Source: Bacteroidales bacterium
GTDB lineage: Bacteria > Bacteroidota > Bacteroidia > Bacteroidales > UBA932
Direction: 5' to 3'
NCBI GenBank assembly: GCA_017619655.1
Contig: JAFZRV010000005.1
Span: 1-46,295, forward strand
DNA length: 46,295 bases
Below the pieces are notes generated by a model that was given only the letters and a program-made list of their open reading frames with translations, ran no database searches and was not told the DNA's origin. This document shows positions 30,708-38,974 of this stretch, one piece after another. Position 1 is the first letter of the stretch, and each line of letters starts with the position of its first letter. The translations under genes and the position numbers were made by a program.

Positions 30708-31525
30708 GCATGCGTAACCGACTTATCCTGGCGGTGCTGTCCGCCCTCCTTCTGCTGCTGAGCTCGTGCCGGAGCCAGTACGAAGCCATCCTGTACGGCA
30801 ATGACACCGACGCCAAATACAAGCTGGCCTTCGACCTGTTCGAAGCCAAGAGATACGCCAAGGCCGCCGAGGCCTTCGAGCACCTGGCCATGGTGACCAG
30901 CGGCACCGCCCAGGACGACACCGTGCAGTTCTACTGGGGCCTGAGCAACTACCGCTACGGCGACTATACGACCGCCGAAAGCAACCTCAACCAGTTCATC
31001 GCCACCTTCCCCCTGAGCCCCTTCCACGAAGAGGCCCAGTTCATCCGCCTCGACTGCCTGTACCACAGCACCTACCGCTACGAACTCGACCCGCTGCCCA
31101 CGCACCGGGCCCTGGCGGAGATGAACGTCTTCCAGATCGAGAACCCCACGTCGCAGTACCACGACCAGGTGGCCGCCATGATGGACGACCTGAACGACAG
31201 GCTCGAACTCAAGGCCTACAAGGCCGCCTACCTCTACTACCACATGGAGGACTACCAGGCCGCCCACTACGCCCTCAAGAACGTGCTCAAGGACAACGCG
31301 GACAACCGTTACCGGGAGGAGATCCTCTACTACACGGCCATGTCCGCCTACAAATACGCCCTCAACAGCGTGCCTGCCAAGCAGCGGGAACGCTACCTCG
31401 TCTTCGTCGACGACTATTTCAACATGGTGAGCGAGTTCCCCGACTCGAAATATTCGAAAGACCTGGAACCGCTCTACGCCAAAGCCCAGAAACAATTGAA
31501 GAAAACCGATAACGAAAATGGATAA
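30704..31525 (+). CDS. bamD: Outer membrane assembly lipoprotein BamD
   Basis: A 273-residue lipoprotein (MSMRNRLILAVLSALLLLLSSC, Cys22) with TPR-like helical repeats, the architecture of BamD. Recognisable parts are KYKLAFDLFEAKRYAKAAEAFEHL cut into repeats at about residues 43-66, then YWGLSNYRYGDYTTAE, PLSPFHEEAQFIRL and, late, SEFPDSKYSKDLEPLYAKA. BamD works with BamA (encoded at 38975) to insert beta-barrel proteins in the outer membrane. The start at 30704 overlaps the trxB stop; a second ATG at 30710 is possible. It overlaps the next gene, rpoZ, by 8 nt. Confidence 0.93.
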   Translation: MSMRNRLILAVLSALLLLLSSCRSQYEAILYGNDTDAKYKLAFDLFEAKRYAKAAEAFEHLAMVTSGTAQDDTVQFYWGLSNYRYGDYTTAESNLNQFIATFPLSPFHEEAQFIRLDCLYHSTYRYELDPLPTHRALAEMNVFQIENPTSQYHDQVAAMMDDLNDRLELKAYKAAYLYYHMEDYQAAHYALKNVLKDNADNRYREEILYYTAMSAYKYALNSVPAKQRERYLVFVDDYFNMVSEFPDSKYSKDLEPLYAKAQKQLKKTDNENG

Positions 31526-31844
31526 CCAGAAAATCGCCCAGGTGCCCACCAACACCGTCACCCGGAATCTGGCGGACTTCGCCGCCCCGACCGGAAACGT
31601 CTACGAGAGTGTGATGATCATCGCCAAGCGCTCCAACCAGATCGCGGCCGACATCAAGCAGGAACTCAACCACAAGCTGGAAGAATTCACCAACTACGCC
31701 GACACCCTCGAAGAAACCTTCGAAAACCGCGAACAGATCGAGATTTCCAAATACTACGAGCGTCTTCCCAAACCGGTGCTCATCGCTACGAAAGAATTCC
31801 AGGACGGGAAGATCTACTATCGCAAGGCAGAGAAAGCGGAATAA
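31518..31844 (+). CDS. rpoZ: RNA polymerase omega subunit, Rpb6-like Bacteroidota form
   Basis: A 108-residue protein with TVTRNLADFAAPTGNVYESV and IIAKRSNQIAADIKQEL, the pattern of the Bacteroidota omega/Rpb6 family. Omega binds the beta-prime C-terminus and helps RNA polymerase assembly. The C-terminal acidic and aromatic part (ISKYYERLPKPVLIA) is also typical of this lineage. It sits between bamD and recN; in many Bacteroidales coaBC and a DUF4835 gene lie between rpoZ and recN and are absent here. Confidence 0.88.
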   Translation: MDNQKIAQVPTNTVTRNLADFAAPTGNVYESVMIIAKRSNQIAADIKQELNHKLEEFTNYADTLEETFENREQIEISKYYERLPKPVLIATKEFQDGKIYYRKAEKAE

Positions 31845-31854
31845 ACCGTTGGCG

Positions 31855-33477
31855 ATGCTGAAGCGCCTGCTCATCGAAAACTACGCCCTGATCGATCACC
31901 TGGACATCCTGTTTCCGGGTGGTCTTGTCATTATTACGGGGGAGACCGGAGCCGGCAAGTCCATCCTGCTGGGCGCCCTCTCGCTCGTGCTGGGCGGACG
32001 CAGCGACGTGTCCGTCCTGCAGGATCCCGCGCGCAACTGCGTGGTGGAGGCCGTTTTCGAAGAGGAGGGGAGCGAGCGCATCTTCCGCCGCGTCGTCACC
32101 CCGCAGGGACGTTCGCGCGGATTCATCGACGACGAGCCGGCCAGCGTGGAGATGCTCCGCGCCGCGGCGGGCCGTCTGGTCGACGTGCATGCCCAGCATC
32201 AGCAGCTGCTGCTGTCGGAACGCGACTTCCAGCGCACGGTACTTGACTGCCATGCGGGCGCCCGGGATGCCTGGGCGGCCCACCGGCGGAACTACCAGGC
32301 CTGGCTCGACGCCCGCGCGGCGCTGCAAGAACTGGAAGCGCGCATCGCCGCCTCCGAGCGGGAGCACGACTACCTCGAATTCCAGTACCGCCAGCTCGAG
32401 GCTGCGGCCCTGCGCGAGGGAGAAATGGACGAACTCGATGCCGAGCAGCGCCGCCTCGCCCACAGCGAAGCCGTGCGGGAACAGCTTGCCCGCGTGGAGC
32501 AGCTCTTCGAAGGCAGCGACGGCTCGCTGGAATCCAGGCTCAAGGAAGCCACGGCCGCACTCGAGCGCGTGGCCCAGTATTTCCCCGAGTTCGAAGCCTT
32601 CGGCGAACGGCTGGAATCGGCCCGGATCGAGCTGAAGGATATCCGCGACGAAGTGTCGTCCCGCGGCGAGAAGGTCCAGTACGACCCGCAGCGGCTGGAA
32701 GCCGTGGAAGAGCGGCTGGCCACGCTGCACGAGCTGCTGCGCAAGTTCCATGTCGGCACGGAGGCGGAACTGATCGCCGTGCGGGAGGAACTGTCGGCCC
32801 GGCTGGGTGCCGGACTCGACGACCGTCAGGCCTGTGCGCGGCTTCGGAACGAAGTGGAAGCCGCGGAAGCGGCGTGCCGGCAATCTGCCGAAAACCTGCA
32901 CACACTGAGAGAGAAAGCGGCGCCGGGACTCGCCGCGCGGCTGCAGGAACAGGTCCGGGCGCTGGAGCTGCCGCGGGCCCGTTTCGCCGTGCAGCTGGAA
33001 ACCGGTCCCATGGGCCCGGACGGAAGCGACGAGATCTGCTTCCTGTTCGACGCCAACGAACGCGGGCTGCAGGCCCTCTCCAAATGCGCCAGCGGCGGGG
33101 AACTCTCCCGCATCATGCTTTGCATCAAGGCGTTGCTGGCGGAGTACCAAGGCATGCCGACCCTCATTTTCGATGAGATCGACAGCGGCGTTTCCGGCAG
33201 CGTCGCCGAGAAGATGGGCCGCCTGATCGCCGACATGGGCCGGCGCATGCAGGTAATGGCCATCACCCACCTGCCGCAGGTGGCCAGCCAGGGATGCTCG
33301 CATCTGCTGGTCTACAAGGAAGACGGTCCCCAAGGCCTGCGCACGGCCATCCGCCCGCTGACGGGCGAGGACCGCGTCCGGGAAATCGCCCGGATGCTGA
33401 GCGGGGCCGACATTACGCCGGAGGCACTGGCCAACGCCCGTGTCCTGCTTGATAGAAACAAATCAAATAACTACTGA
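31855..33477 (+). CDS. recN: DNA repair protein RecN
   Basis: A 540-residue SMC-like ATPase for double-strand break repair. The start is placed at the ATG at 31855 ([18 protein letters not shown]), as the upstream in-frame TTG only adds two residues. Walker A GETGAGKS is at 29-36. The central region has long coiled coils (about 150-360) rich in Glu, Ala and Arg. The ABC signature is [16 protein letters not shown] and Walker B is [14 protein letters not shown], followed by [11 protein letters not shown]. It is 10 nt after rpoZ and one base before nagB, so it is in the same transcript. Confidence 0.96.
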   Translation: MLKRLLIENYALIDHLDILFPGGLVIITGETGAGKSILLGALSLVLGGRSDVSVLQDPARNCVVEAVFEEEGSERIFRRVVTPQGRSRGFIDDEPASVEMLRAAAGRLVDVHAQHQQLLLSERDFQRTVLDCHAGARDAWAAHRRNYQAWLDARAALQELEARIAASEREHDYLEFQYRQLEAAALREGEMDELDAEQRRLAHSEAVREQLARVEQLFEGSDGSLESRLKEATAALERVAQYFPEFEAFGERLESARIELKDIRDEVSSRGEKVQYDPQRLEAVEERLATLHELLRKFHVGTEAELIAVREELSARLGAGLDDRQACARLRNEVEAAEAACRQSAENLHTLREKAAPGLAARLQEQVRALELPRARFAVQLETGPMGPDGSDEICFLFDANERGLQALSKCASGGELSRIMLCIKALLAEYQGMPTLIFDEIDSGVSGSVAEKMGRLIADMGRRMQVMAITHLPQVASQGCSHLLVYKEDGPQGLRTAIRPLTGEDRVREIARMLSGADITPEALANARVLLDRNKSNNY

Positions 33478-33478
33478 T

Positions 33479-34291
33479 ATGCGTCTGATCATTCAAGAAT
33501 CGTATGGAAAGATGTCGCAGTGGGCTGCGGCACACATCGTCAAACGGATCAATGAATTCCAGCCTACGCCGGAACGTCCCTTCGTCCTGGGTCTCCCGAC
33601 CGGTTCGACGCCGATCGGCACCTACAAGGAGCTAATCCACCTCTACCAGACCGGCAAGGTCTCCTTCAAGAATGTGGTGACCTTCAACATGGACGAGTAC
33701 ATCGGCATTCCGCAGGACCATCCGGAGAGCTATCACACCTTCATGTGGAGCAACTTCTTCTCCCACATCGACATTCCGGCCGAGAACGTGAACATCCTCG
33801 ACGGCAACGCCGACGATCCGGAGCTCGAGTGCGCCACCTACGAAGCCAAGATCGCTTCCTACGGCGGCATCAACCTCTTCATGGGCGGTATCGGCCCGGA
33901 CGGCCACATCGCCTTCAACGAACCGGGTTCCTCGCTCAACTCCCGTACGCGCGTCAAATCGCTGACCACCGACACCATCATCGCCAACTCCCGCTTCTTC
34001 AACAACGACATCAACCAGGTGCCGAAGAACGCCCTGACCGTCGGCGTGGCGACCATCATGGACGCCGAAGAGGTGATGATCCTGGCCAACGGCCACAACA
34101 AGGCCCGCGCCCTGGCGCACGCCGTGGAAGGATCCGTCAACCACATGTGGACCATCTCCGTGCTGCAGATGCACCCGAAGGGCATCATCGTCTGCGACGA
34201 CGCGGCCACCGTGGAGCTCAAGGTCGGCACGGTCAACTACTTCAAGGACATCGAGAAGATGAACCTCGATCCTACTTCACTATTACGATAG
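33479..34291 (+). CDS. nagB: Glucosamine-6-phosphate deaminase
   Basis: A 270-residue enzyme converting glucosamine 6-phosphate to fructose 6-phosphate and ammonia. The active-site residues fall at the E. coli positions: Asp72 in FNMDEYIG, and Asp141, His143 and Glu148 in [27 protein letters not shown] binds the sugar phosphate. It lets the cell use amino sugars, including those released from its own wall by the hydrolases in this window, though that link is inference. The start is set at 33479 right after the recN stop. The 3' end overlaps the convergent LysM gene by 20 nt. Confidence 0.96.
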   Translation: MRLIIQESYGKMSQWAAAHIVKRINEFQPTPERPFVLGLPTGSTPIGTYKELIHLYQTGKVSFKNVVTFNMDEYIGIPQDHPESYHTFMWSNFFSHIDIPAENVNILDGNADDPELECATYEAKIASYGGINLFMGGIGPDGHIAFNEPGSSLNSRTRVKSLTTDTIIANSRFFNNDINQVPKNALTVGVATIMDAEEVMILANGHNKARALAHAVEGSVNHMWTISVLQMHPKGIIVCDDAATVELKVGTVNYFKDIEKMNLDPTSLLR

Positions 34292-35954
34292 AGAAATCCT
34301 CCTTGTCGTACAAGAGATTGCGGGTGGCGTGGTTGCGCCATCCGCTTTTTGCATCTTCGCGCATGAAGTGCAGGTTGCAGTGGAGGAGCTGCATGGGGTG
34401 CAGGTCGGCGTGGTCGATGAAGGCCGAGCCCTGCTGCATCAGCGAGACGATGAAATAGCTGAGCACGTCGTGGCCCTGGAAGGCGAAGTCGTCGGGCTCG
34501 GCGTAGAAGAGGGCCCTGTACTTGCGCACGAAATCCTGGTCGTCCGGGTTGGCATAGTCGATGAAGTAGGGGACGGACGTGCGCACGCCCAGGTTGAAGA
34601 GCGCGTCGGGATCGGAGGTCTCGTAATTGCGCACGCGGTTGGTGCACCAGACCTGCATGGGTACGTTCTGTTTCGAGAGGGCGTTGAGGGCGCTGATGAC
34701 CTCGGCGGTGAACATGCGGTTCTCGGAGCCGATCACCACGCGGGCGGGCTGGAGGCGGGAAGCCGCGTTCACCATGTCGGGCAGTTCCGACAGCGAAACC
34801 TTGCGGTAGGAGATGCCCTCGGCGTGCAGCTGGTCTTCGAAACGCTCGATCAGCCGGGTTTCGCCGGTGGTGTTGCTGGTCACCAGGTAGACCGGACCCT
34901 GGTTCCGTCCGTGCAGGCTCGCGATCAGGTTGTCGAGCTGCGTGTTGGCGGAGGCGGGAGCCTGGAAGAAGAAAGGATGCGTGTCGGCCAGCGAGTCGGC
35001 CTTGTGGTCGAGCGGGGAGACGAGAATCACGCCTTTCTGGTCGGAGAAAGTCAGGAAGGGATCGAGGGTGGCGGCCTCGACGGGGCCGATCACCACGTCA
35101 CTTTCCTGGAACTTGGGATCCTCGAGGATCGTCCGGGCGCCCTGCGCCTGGTCGTAGACGTTGAGGATGACGTGCGCGCCTTTCTCTTTCTGCTCCTGCA
35201 CGGCCATCAGGGCGCCGCTGTAGAAGTTCAGGAAAGAGGCGTTGGGGGTGGTGCCGGCGTTGAAGGGCAGCACCAGCGCGATGTGGATGGGGTCGGAAGC
35301 GGAGTACCAGTGCTGCTTGCGCACCGGGGTCACCGGGTCTTCCGGGCTGTTTTCCGCGTTGCCGCCGTCCGGCTCGTTGTCATCTCCGTCGGAATCGTCA
35401 GGATCCGGCGCGGCGCTGCGCTCCCGGTAGACCGGGATCAGCAGGGTGCGGCCGCGGATGCTGTCGCTGTCCGTGAGCCCGTTGTAGGCCAGGATCTCCG
35501 CCGCGCTGATCTTGTACTTGCGGGCGATGGACGAGAGGGACTCGTACCAGCGCACCGGGTGCTCGATGACGCGGTCGATTTCGAGGGTGCTGTCGTCCCC
35601 GGACGTCTCTTCGGTCGTGAACTCCGGCTCCGGTTCGGCCTTGTCGGCTTTCTCAGCCGGCTTGGCGGCGGCCGCCGGCGCATTCGCGTCGGAGACGGGG
35701 ACAAAAAGGATGGAGCCCGCCTTCAGCCCGTCCTTGCAATCGGGATTGGCTGCGACGAGCTCCTGTTCCGTGACGCCATACGCCTTGCAGATCGAGTAGA
35801 CGGTCTGCTTGGGAAGCACCTTGTGGACAAAGTAGACTTTGCCGCCGATGTTCGCTTTCTCTTTGGAAACCACGACGTCGGGGACATCGTATCCCTGTGC
35901 GTACAGGGACGGGGCTGCCAGCAGCAGGAACAGGATCAGGGCAAGGCGCTTCAT
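34272..35954 (-). CDS. LysM protein with periplasmic-binding (LpoA-like) domain
   Basis: A 560-residue exported protein ([20 protein letters not shown]). LysM 1 spans about residues 42-87 ([19 protein letters not shown]) and LysM 2 about 131-176 ([20 protein letters not shown]); then comes an acidic linker (about 183-210, Asp/Glu/Pro/Gly) and a type I periplasmic-binding fold (about 222-560, [31 protein letters not shown]). The fold of the last part is that of LpoA, the activator of penicillin-binding protein 1A in gammaproteobacteria; LysM plus this domain is a common Bacteroidota architecture, probably a peptidoglycan-bound regulator or sensor. It is 15 nt after the Skp-like gene. A terminator for nagB lies in its last codons. 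Confidence 0.88.
   Translation of the reverse strand: MKRLALILFLLLAAPSLYAQGYDVPDVVVSKEKANIGGKVYFVHKVLPKQTVYSICKAYGVTEQELVAANPDCKDGLKAGSILFVPVSDANAPAAAAKPAEKADKAEPEPEFTTEETSGDDSTLEIDRVIEHPVRWYESLSSIARKYKISAAEILAYNGLTDSDSIRGRTLLIPVYRERSAAPDPDDSDGDDNEPDGGNAENSPEDPVTPVRKQHWYSASDPIHIALVLPFNAGTTPNASFLNFYSGALMAVQEQKEKGAHVILNVYDQAQGARTILEDPKFQESDVVIGPVEAATLDPFLTFSDQKGVILVSPLDHKADSLADTHPFFFQAPASANTQLDNLIASLHGRNQGPVYLVTSNTTGETRLIERFEDQLHAEGISYRKVSLSELPDMVNAASRLQPARVVIGSENRMFTAEVISALNALSKQNVPMQVWCTNRVRNYETSDPDALFNLGVRTSVPYFIDYANPDDQDFVRKYRALFYAEPDDFAFQGHDVLSYFIVSLMQQGSAFIDHADLHPMQLLHCNLHFMREDAKSGWRNHATRNLLYDKEDFSIVIVK
34320..34350 (+). terminator. Strong intrinsic terminator of nagB, inside the LysM gene
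   Basis: A 10-bp stem (GCGGGTGGCG 34320-34329 with CGCCATCCGC 34336-34345, one G-T wobble, 6-nt loop) is followed by TTTTT. It lies 28 nt after the nagB stop in the antisense strand of the LysM protein gene. Confidence 0.8.
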
Positions 35955-35969
35955 GGGCGTTCGGCGATG

Positions 35970-36590
35970 TTATTCGCTCTTTTTGGTGTTGTTGCGGGTC
36001 TTGATGTACTCGGCGTTGAGGCCTTCCACCACTTCCTGGGTGATGTCGAGGGCCGGGGCGCCGACGATCACCACGTTCGAAGCTTCGGTGGTGGTGAGGA
36101 TGGCGGCGAAGTTGTGCTCTTTGTTGTATTCTTCCAGATACTGCTGGATGGCGAACATCACCTGGTTGAGGAGGACCTGGCTCTCTTCGGCCAGTTCCTG
36201 CTGCTTCTGGGCGGCCTCGTTCTGGAGGTTGGCCTGACGCTGCTGCAGCGAAGTGTTCTGCTGCTCTGCGGCGGAGCGGGTGAGCAGGCCCTTGTTGATC
36301 TGGTTCTCGAAGTTCTTGATGTCGCTCTCGAGCTTGCGGGCTTTCTTGTTGAGTTCGCTGTCGACATTCTGGGCCTTGGCCTCGAAGGCGGACTGCAGGT
36401 CGCTGTACATGTCGTACTGCATCATCAGGGTGTCGAGGCGGAGGTAAACGATGTCGCCGGCTACGGCCTGGATGCCGTCGTTGTTCTCGACAATCTTGTG
36501 GTGGGTCTTGGGCGTGGTGAGCGTGAGAATCAGGGCGGCCACTGCTGCGATGCAGGCAATGATGCTCAGGATAAGGGGAGTGTGTTTCAT
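35970..36590 (-). CDS. Skp/OmpH-like coiled-coil protein, membrane-anchored
   Basis: A 206-residue OmpH/Skp-family protein. The start at 36590 gives MKHTPLILSIIACIAAVAAL, a hydrophobic helix without a clear cleavage site, so it may stay anchored rather than being a free periplasmic chaperone. VYLRLDTLMMQYDMYSD is the family N-terminal strand; residues 70-150 are a long Gln/Glu/Lys/Asn coiled coil; FAAILTTTEASNVVIVGAPALDIT closes the body. Skp-type proteins hold unfolded outer-membrane proteins. It is upstream of the LysM/LpoA-like gene and downstream of pdxJ, with its own -7 box. Confidence 0.88.
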   Translation of the reverse strand: MKHTPLILSIIACIAAVAALILTLTTPKTHHKIVENNDGIQAVAGDIVYLRLDTLMMQYDMYSDLQSAFEAKAQNVDSELNKKARKLESDIKNFENQINKGLLTRSAAEQQNTSLQQRQANLQNEAAQKQQELAEESQVLLNQVMFAIQQYLEEYNKEHNFAAILTTTEASNVVIVGAPALDITQEVVEGLNAEYIKTRNNTKKSE

Positions 36591-36635
36591 TGTATTGGTT
36601 AAATATAAAATTTCATTGTGCGTTCGTGTAAGCTG

Positions 36636-36643
36636 CAAAGATA
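36636..36643 (-). promoter_or_regulatory. -7 box for the Skp-like/LysM operon
   Basis: The minus strand reads TATCTTTG, a perfect match, 45 nt before the start codon at 36590 and just after the pdxJ stop. Confidence 0.65.
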
Positions 36644-36648
36644 AGATT

Positions 36649-37362
36649 TTATTTCAACTCTCCCAAATAAGCTTGTATCGTGCGCTCCAGGCCCAGGTAC
36701 AGGGCGTCGCTGATCAGGGCGTGCCCGATCGAGACCTCGAGCAGGCCGGGGATGTGCTCGTTGAAGTAGCGCAGGTTCTCGGTGTTGAGGTCGTGCCCGG
36801 CGTTGAGGCCGAGGCCGAGACGCACGGCTTCGCAGGCGGCTTCATAATAGGGCGCCAGGGCTTGTTCTCGGTTGGCGGCATAGCCGGAGGCATAGGCTTC
36901 GGTGTAGAGCTCGACGCGGTCGCAGCCCGTTTCGGCGGCGTATTGGATCATCTCCACGACGGGGTCGACGAAGATGGAAACCCGGATGCCGTCGCGCTTG
37001 AAAATGCCGCATATTTCCTTGAGGTACTGCAGGTTGCGTTTGGTGTCCCAACCGGCGTTCGAGGTGAGCGCATTCTCGGCGTCGGGCACCAGCGTCACTT
37101 GGGCGGGATGCACTTCCAGCACCAGGTCCCGGAAGCTGTCGATGGGCTTGCCTTCGATATTGAATTCGGTGGTCAGCAGGGGTTTGAGGGCGCGGACGTC
37201 CGCGTAGCGGATGTGGCGTTCATCGGGTCGGGGATGGACCGTGATGCCCTGGGCGCCGAAACGCTCGCAGTCGACGGCGGCTTTCAGGACGTCGGGCACG
37301 TTGCCGCCGCGCGCATTCCGCAGCGTGGCGATCTTGTTGATGTTAACACTTAATTTGGTCAT
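36649..37362 (-). CDS. pdxJ: Pyridoxine 5'-phosphate synthase
   Basis: A 237-residue TIM-barrel enzyme that condenses 1-deoxy-D-xylulose 5-phosphate with 3-amino-2-oxopropyl phosphate in the DXP-dependent vitamin B6 pathway. The start at 37362 gives [20 protein letters not shown], the family N-terminus. [53 protein letters not shown] and [12 protein letters not shown] are all present. It is divergent from nadK with 32 bp between the start codons, and both -7 boxes lie in one palindrome there. A -7 box ends 6 nt before its ATG. Confidence 0.97.
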   Translation of the reverse strand: MTKLSVNINKIATLRNARGGNVPDVLKAAVDCERFGAQGITVHPRPDERHIRYADVRALKPLLTTEFNIEGKPIDSFRDLVLEVHPAQVTLVPDAENALTSNAGWDTKRNLQYLKEICGIFKRDGIRVSIFVDPVVEMIQYAAETGCDRVELYTEAYASGYAANREQALAPYYEAACEAVRLGLGLNAGHDLNTENLRYFNEHIPGLLEVSIGHALISDALYLGLERTIQAYLGELK

Positions 37363-37368
37363 GACACA

Positions 37369-37385
37369 CAAAATTAATAATTTTG
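37369..37385. promoter_or_regulatory. Symmetrical divergent promoter of pdxJ and nadK
   Basis: The 17-bp palindrome CAAAATTA-A-TAATTTTG contains a perfect -7 box on each strand: TAATTTTG at 37376-37369 (minus, pdxJ) and at 37378-37385 (plus, nadK). The boxes end 6 and 9 nt from the start codons. Confidence 0.65.
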
Positions 37386-37394
37386 GAACCAAAT

Positions 37395-38216
37395 ATGAAA
37401 ATTGCTTTATACAACCGCGACCGGAACGACGGCATCGAGGCGGTCAAGCGCCAGCTCCGCGAAAAAGGTGCCACCGTGGTCTGTTACAAGGAAGATTTTT
37501 CTTCGAGCGAAGACCTGCCCGGCGATACCGACCTCTTTCTCTCGCTGGGCGGCGACGGCACGTTCCTGCAGTCGCTCACCTTCGTGCGCGACCGCGGCAT
37601 CCCGGTAGCCGGCATCAATTTCGGCCACCTGGGCTTCCTGACCACGGCGCGGGCCGACGATCCCGGCTGGATGGACACCCTGCTCTCGGGGAACTATACC
37701 GTGGAGGAGCGCAGCCTGCTGCGCGTGACCTGCGCCGGACTGCCGGACGCTTTCTATCCCTTCGCGCTCAACGAAGTGTCGCTGCAGCGCCGGGTGGCCA
37801 GCATGCTGCAGGTGCGCGTCTGCATCGACGGGCGCGAGCTGCCGACCTACTGGGCCGACGGGCTGGTCATCTCCACGCCCACGGGCAGCACGGCCTACAA
37901 CCTGAGCGTGGGCGGCCCGGTGGTGATCCCCGCGTCCGAAGTGATGGTCATCGCGCCGATCGCCCCGCACAACCTCAATGTCCGCCCGCTGGTGGTTCCC
38001 ATGGACGCCGCGGTCGAACTGAGTTTCCGCACACGCGGCGCCGGCGCCCTGCTGACGCTCGACAACCGTTCCTGCGAGCTGCCTTCCGAGACCCGGATCA
38101 GCCTGGCCCGCGGGCGCTACGGGCTGCGCTACGTCTCCCTTTCCGACGACAATTTCATTCACGCGCTGCAGACCAAGCTCTTCTGGGGGGAGGACCGCCG
38201 CAACGCCAACCGATAA
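37395..38216 (+). CDS. nadK: NAD kinase
   Basis: A 273-residue enzyme that phosphorylates NAD to NADP. The start at 37395 gives [24 protein letters not shown] is at 52-56 (with the catalytic Asp54), [11 protein letters not shown] follows, then ALNEVSL and [21 protein letters not shown], all diagnostic of the family. It is slightly shorter than many homologues (about 290). It lies 14 nt upstream of uppS in a conserved Bacteroidota order (nadK, uppS, bamA, ompH). Confidence 0.96.
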   Translation: MKIALYNRDRNDGIEAVKRQLREKGATVVCYKEDFSSSEDLPGDTDLFLSLGGDGTFLQSLTFVRDRGIPVAGINFGHLGFLTTARADDPGWMDTLLSGNYTVEERSLLRVTCAGLPDAFYPFALNEVSLQRRVASMLQVRVCIDGRELPTYWADGLVISTPTGSTAYNLSVGGPVVIPASEVMVIAPIAPHNLNVRPLVVPMDAAVELSFRTRGAGALLTLDNRSCELPSETRISLARGRYGLRYVSLSDDNFIHALQTKLFWGEDRRNANR

Positions 38217-38230
38217 ACCTTGTCATTCCT

Positions 38231-38929
38231 ATGCAAGTACCGCAACATATCAGCATCATCATGGACGGCAACGGCCGCTGGGCCAAGCAGAAAGGCCACC
38301 GGCGCCTGTTCGGCCACAAGAACGGCGTGGAGGCCGTCCGCGACGTGACGACCTACTGTGCCGAGATCGGCGTGCGCTACCTGAGCCTGTTCGCCTTTTC
38401 GGAGGAGAACTGGGACCGGCCCGCCGACGAGGTGAAGGGCCTCATGGAGCTCATGTTCAAGAGCATGCTCAACGAGCGCGAGACCCTGCTCAAGAACCAG
38501 ATCCGTTTCCGGGTGATCGGCAACACCGCGCACCTCTCCGAGTCGCTGCTGGCCGCCATCCACAAGCTGGAAGACGAGACGGCCGCCGGGACCCGGATGA
38601 CCATGATCGTCATGCTGAGCTACAGCGGGAAATGGGATATCCTGCAGGCCGCGCGCCGCTATGCGGCGGACTGCGTGGCCGCCGGCGCGCAGCTGCCCCT
38701 CGACGAGGCGTCGTTCAGCGACTACCTGGCGACCGCCGGCATTCCCGATCCCGACCTGCTGGTCCGCACCAGCGGAGAGCAGCGCATCAGCAACTACATG
38801 CTCTGGCAGACTGCCTATACAGAGTTCTACTATTCGCCCGTACTTTGGCCTGATTTTCGCAAAACCGACCTGGAGCAAGCGATTTCCGACTTCAACAACC
38901 GTCAAAGAAGATACGGTAAAGTTGAATAA
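38231..38929 (+). CDS. uppS: Isoprenyl transferase (undecaprenyl diphosphate synthase)
   Basis: A 232-residue cis-prenyltransferase making the C55 lipid carrier for peptidoglycan and surface glycans. The catalytic Asp12 is in IIMDGNGRWA; FAFSEENWDRP, and the C-terminal RTSGEQRISNYMLWQ with TEFYYSPVLWPDF, complete the family signature. The start at 38231 is the only good one near the expected N-terminus. It links functionally to the dehydratase at 4089 and to the wall enzymes in this window. Confidence 0.97.
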   Translation: MQVPQHISIIMDGNGRWAKQKGHRRLFGHKNGVEAVRDVTTYCAEIGVRYLSLFAFSEENWDRPADEVKGLMELMFKSMLNERETLLKNQIRFRVIGNTAHLSESLLAAIHKLEDETAAGTRMTMIVMLSYSGKWDILQAARRYAADCVAAGAQLPLDEASFSDYLATAGIPDPDLLVRTSGEQRISNYMLWQTAYTEFYYSPVLWPDFRKTDLEQAISDFNNRQRRYGKVE

Positions 38930-38943
38930 GTCGAAAATATGTA

Positions 38944-38951
38944 TAACTTTG
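38944..38951 (+). promoter_or_regulatory. -7 box for bamA
   Basis: TAACTTTG fits TAnnTTTG, between the uppS stop and the bamA start (23 nt before the ATG). Confidence 0.6.
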
Positions 38952-38974
38952 TAAGTCTATTCGGCAAAGATTTG

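Noticed and set aside
37211-38230. An open frame joining antisense pdxJ, nadK and uppS in one 572-codon reading frame
   Set aside because: It only becomes meaningful at MQVPQHISIIMDGNGRWA (38231), the uppS start; upstream it is out of frame with nadK.
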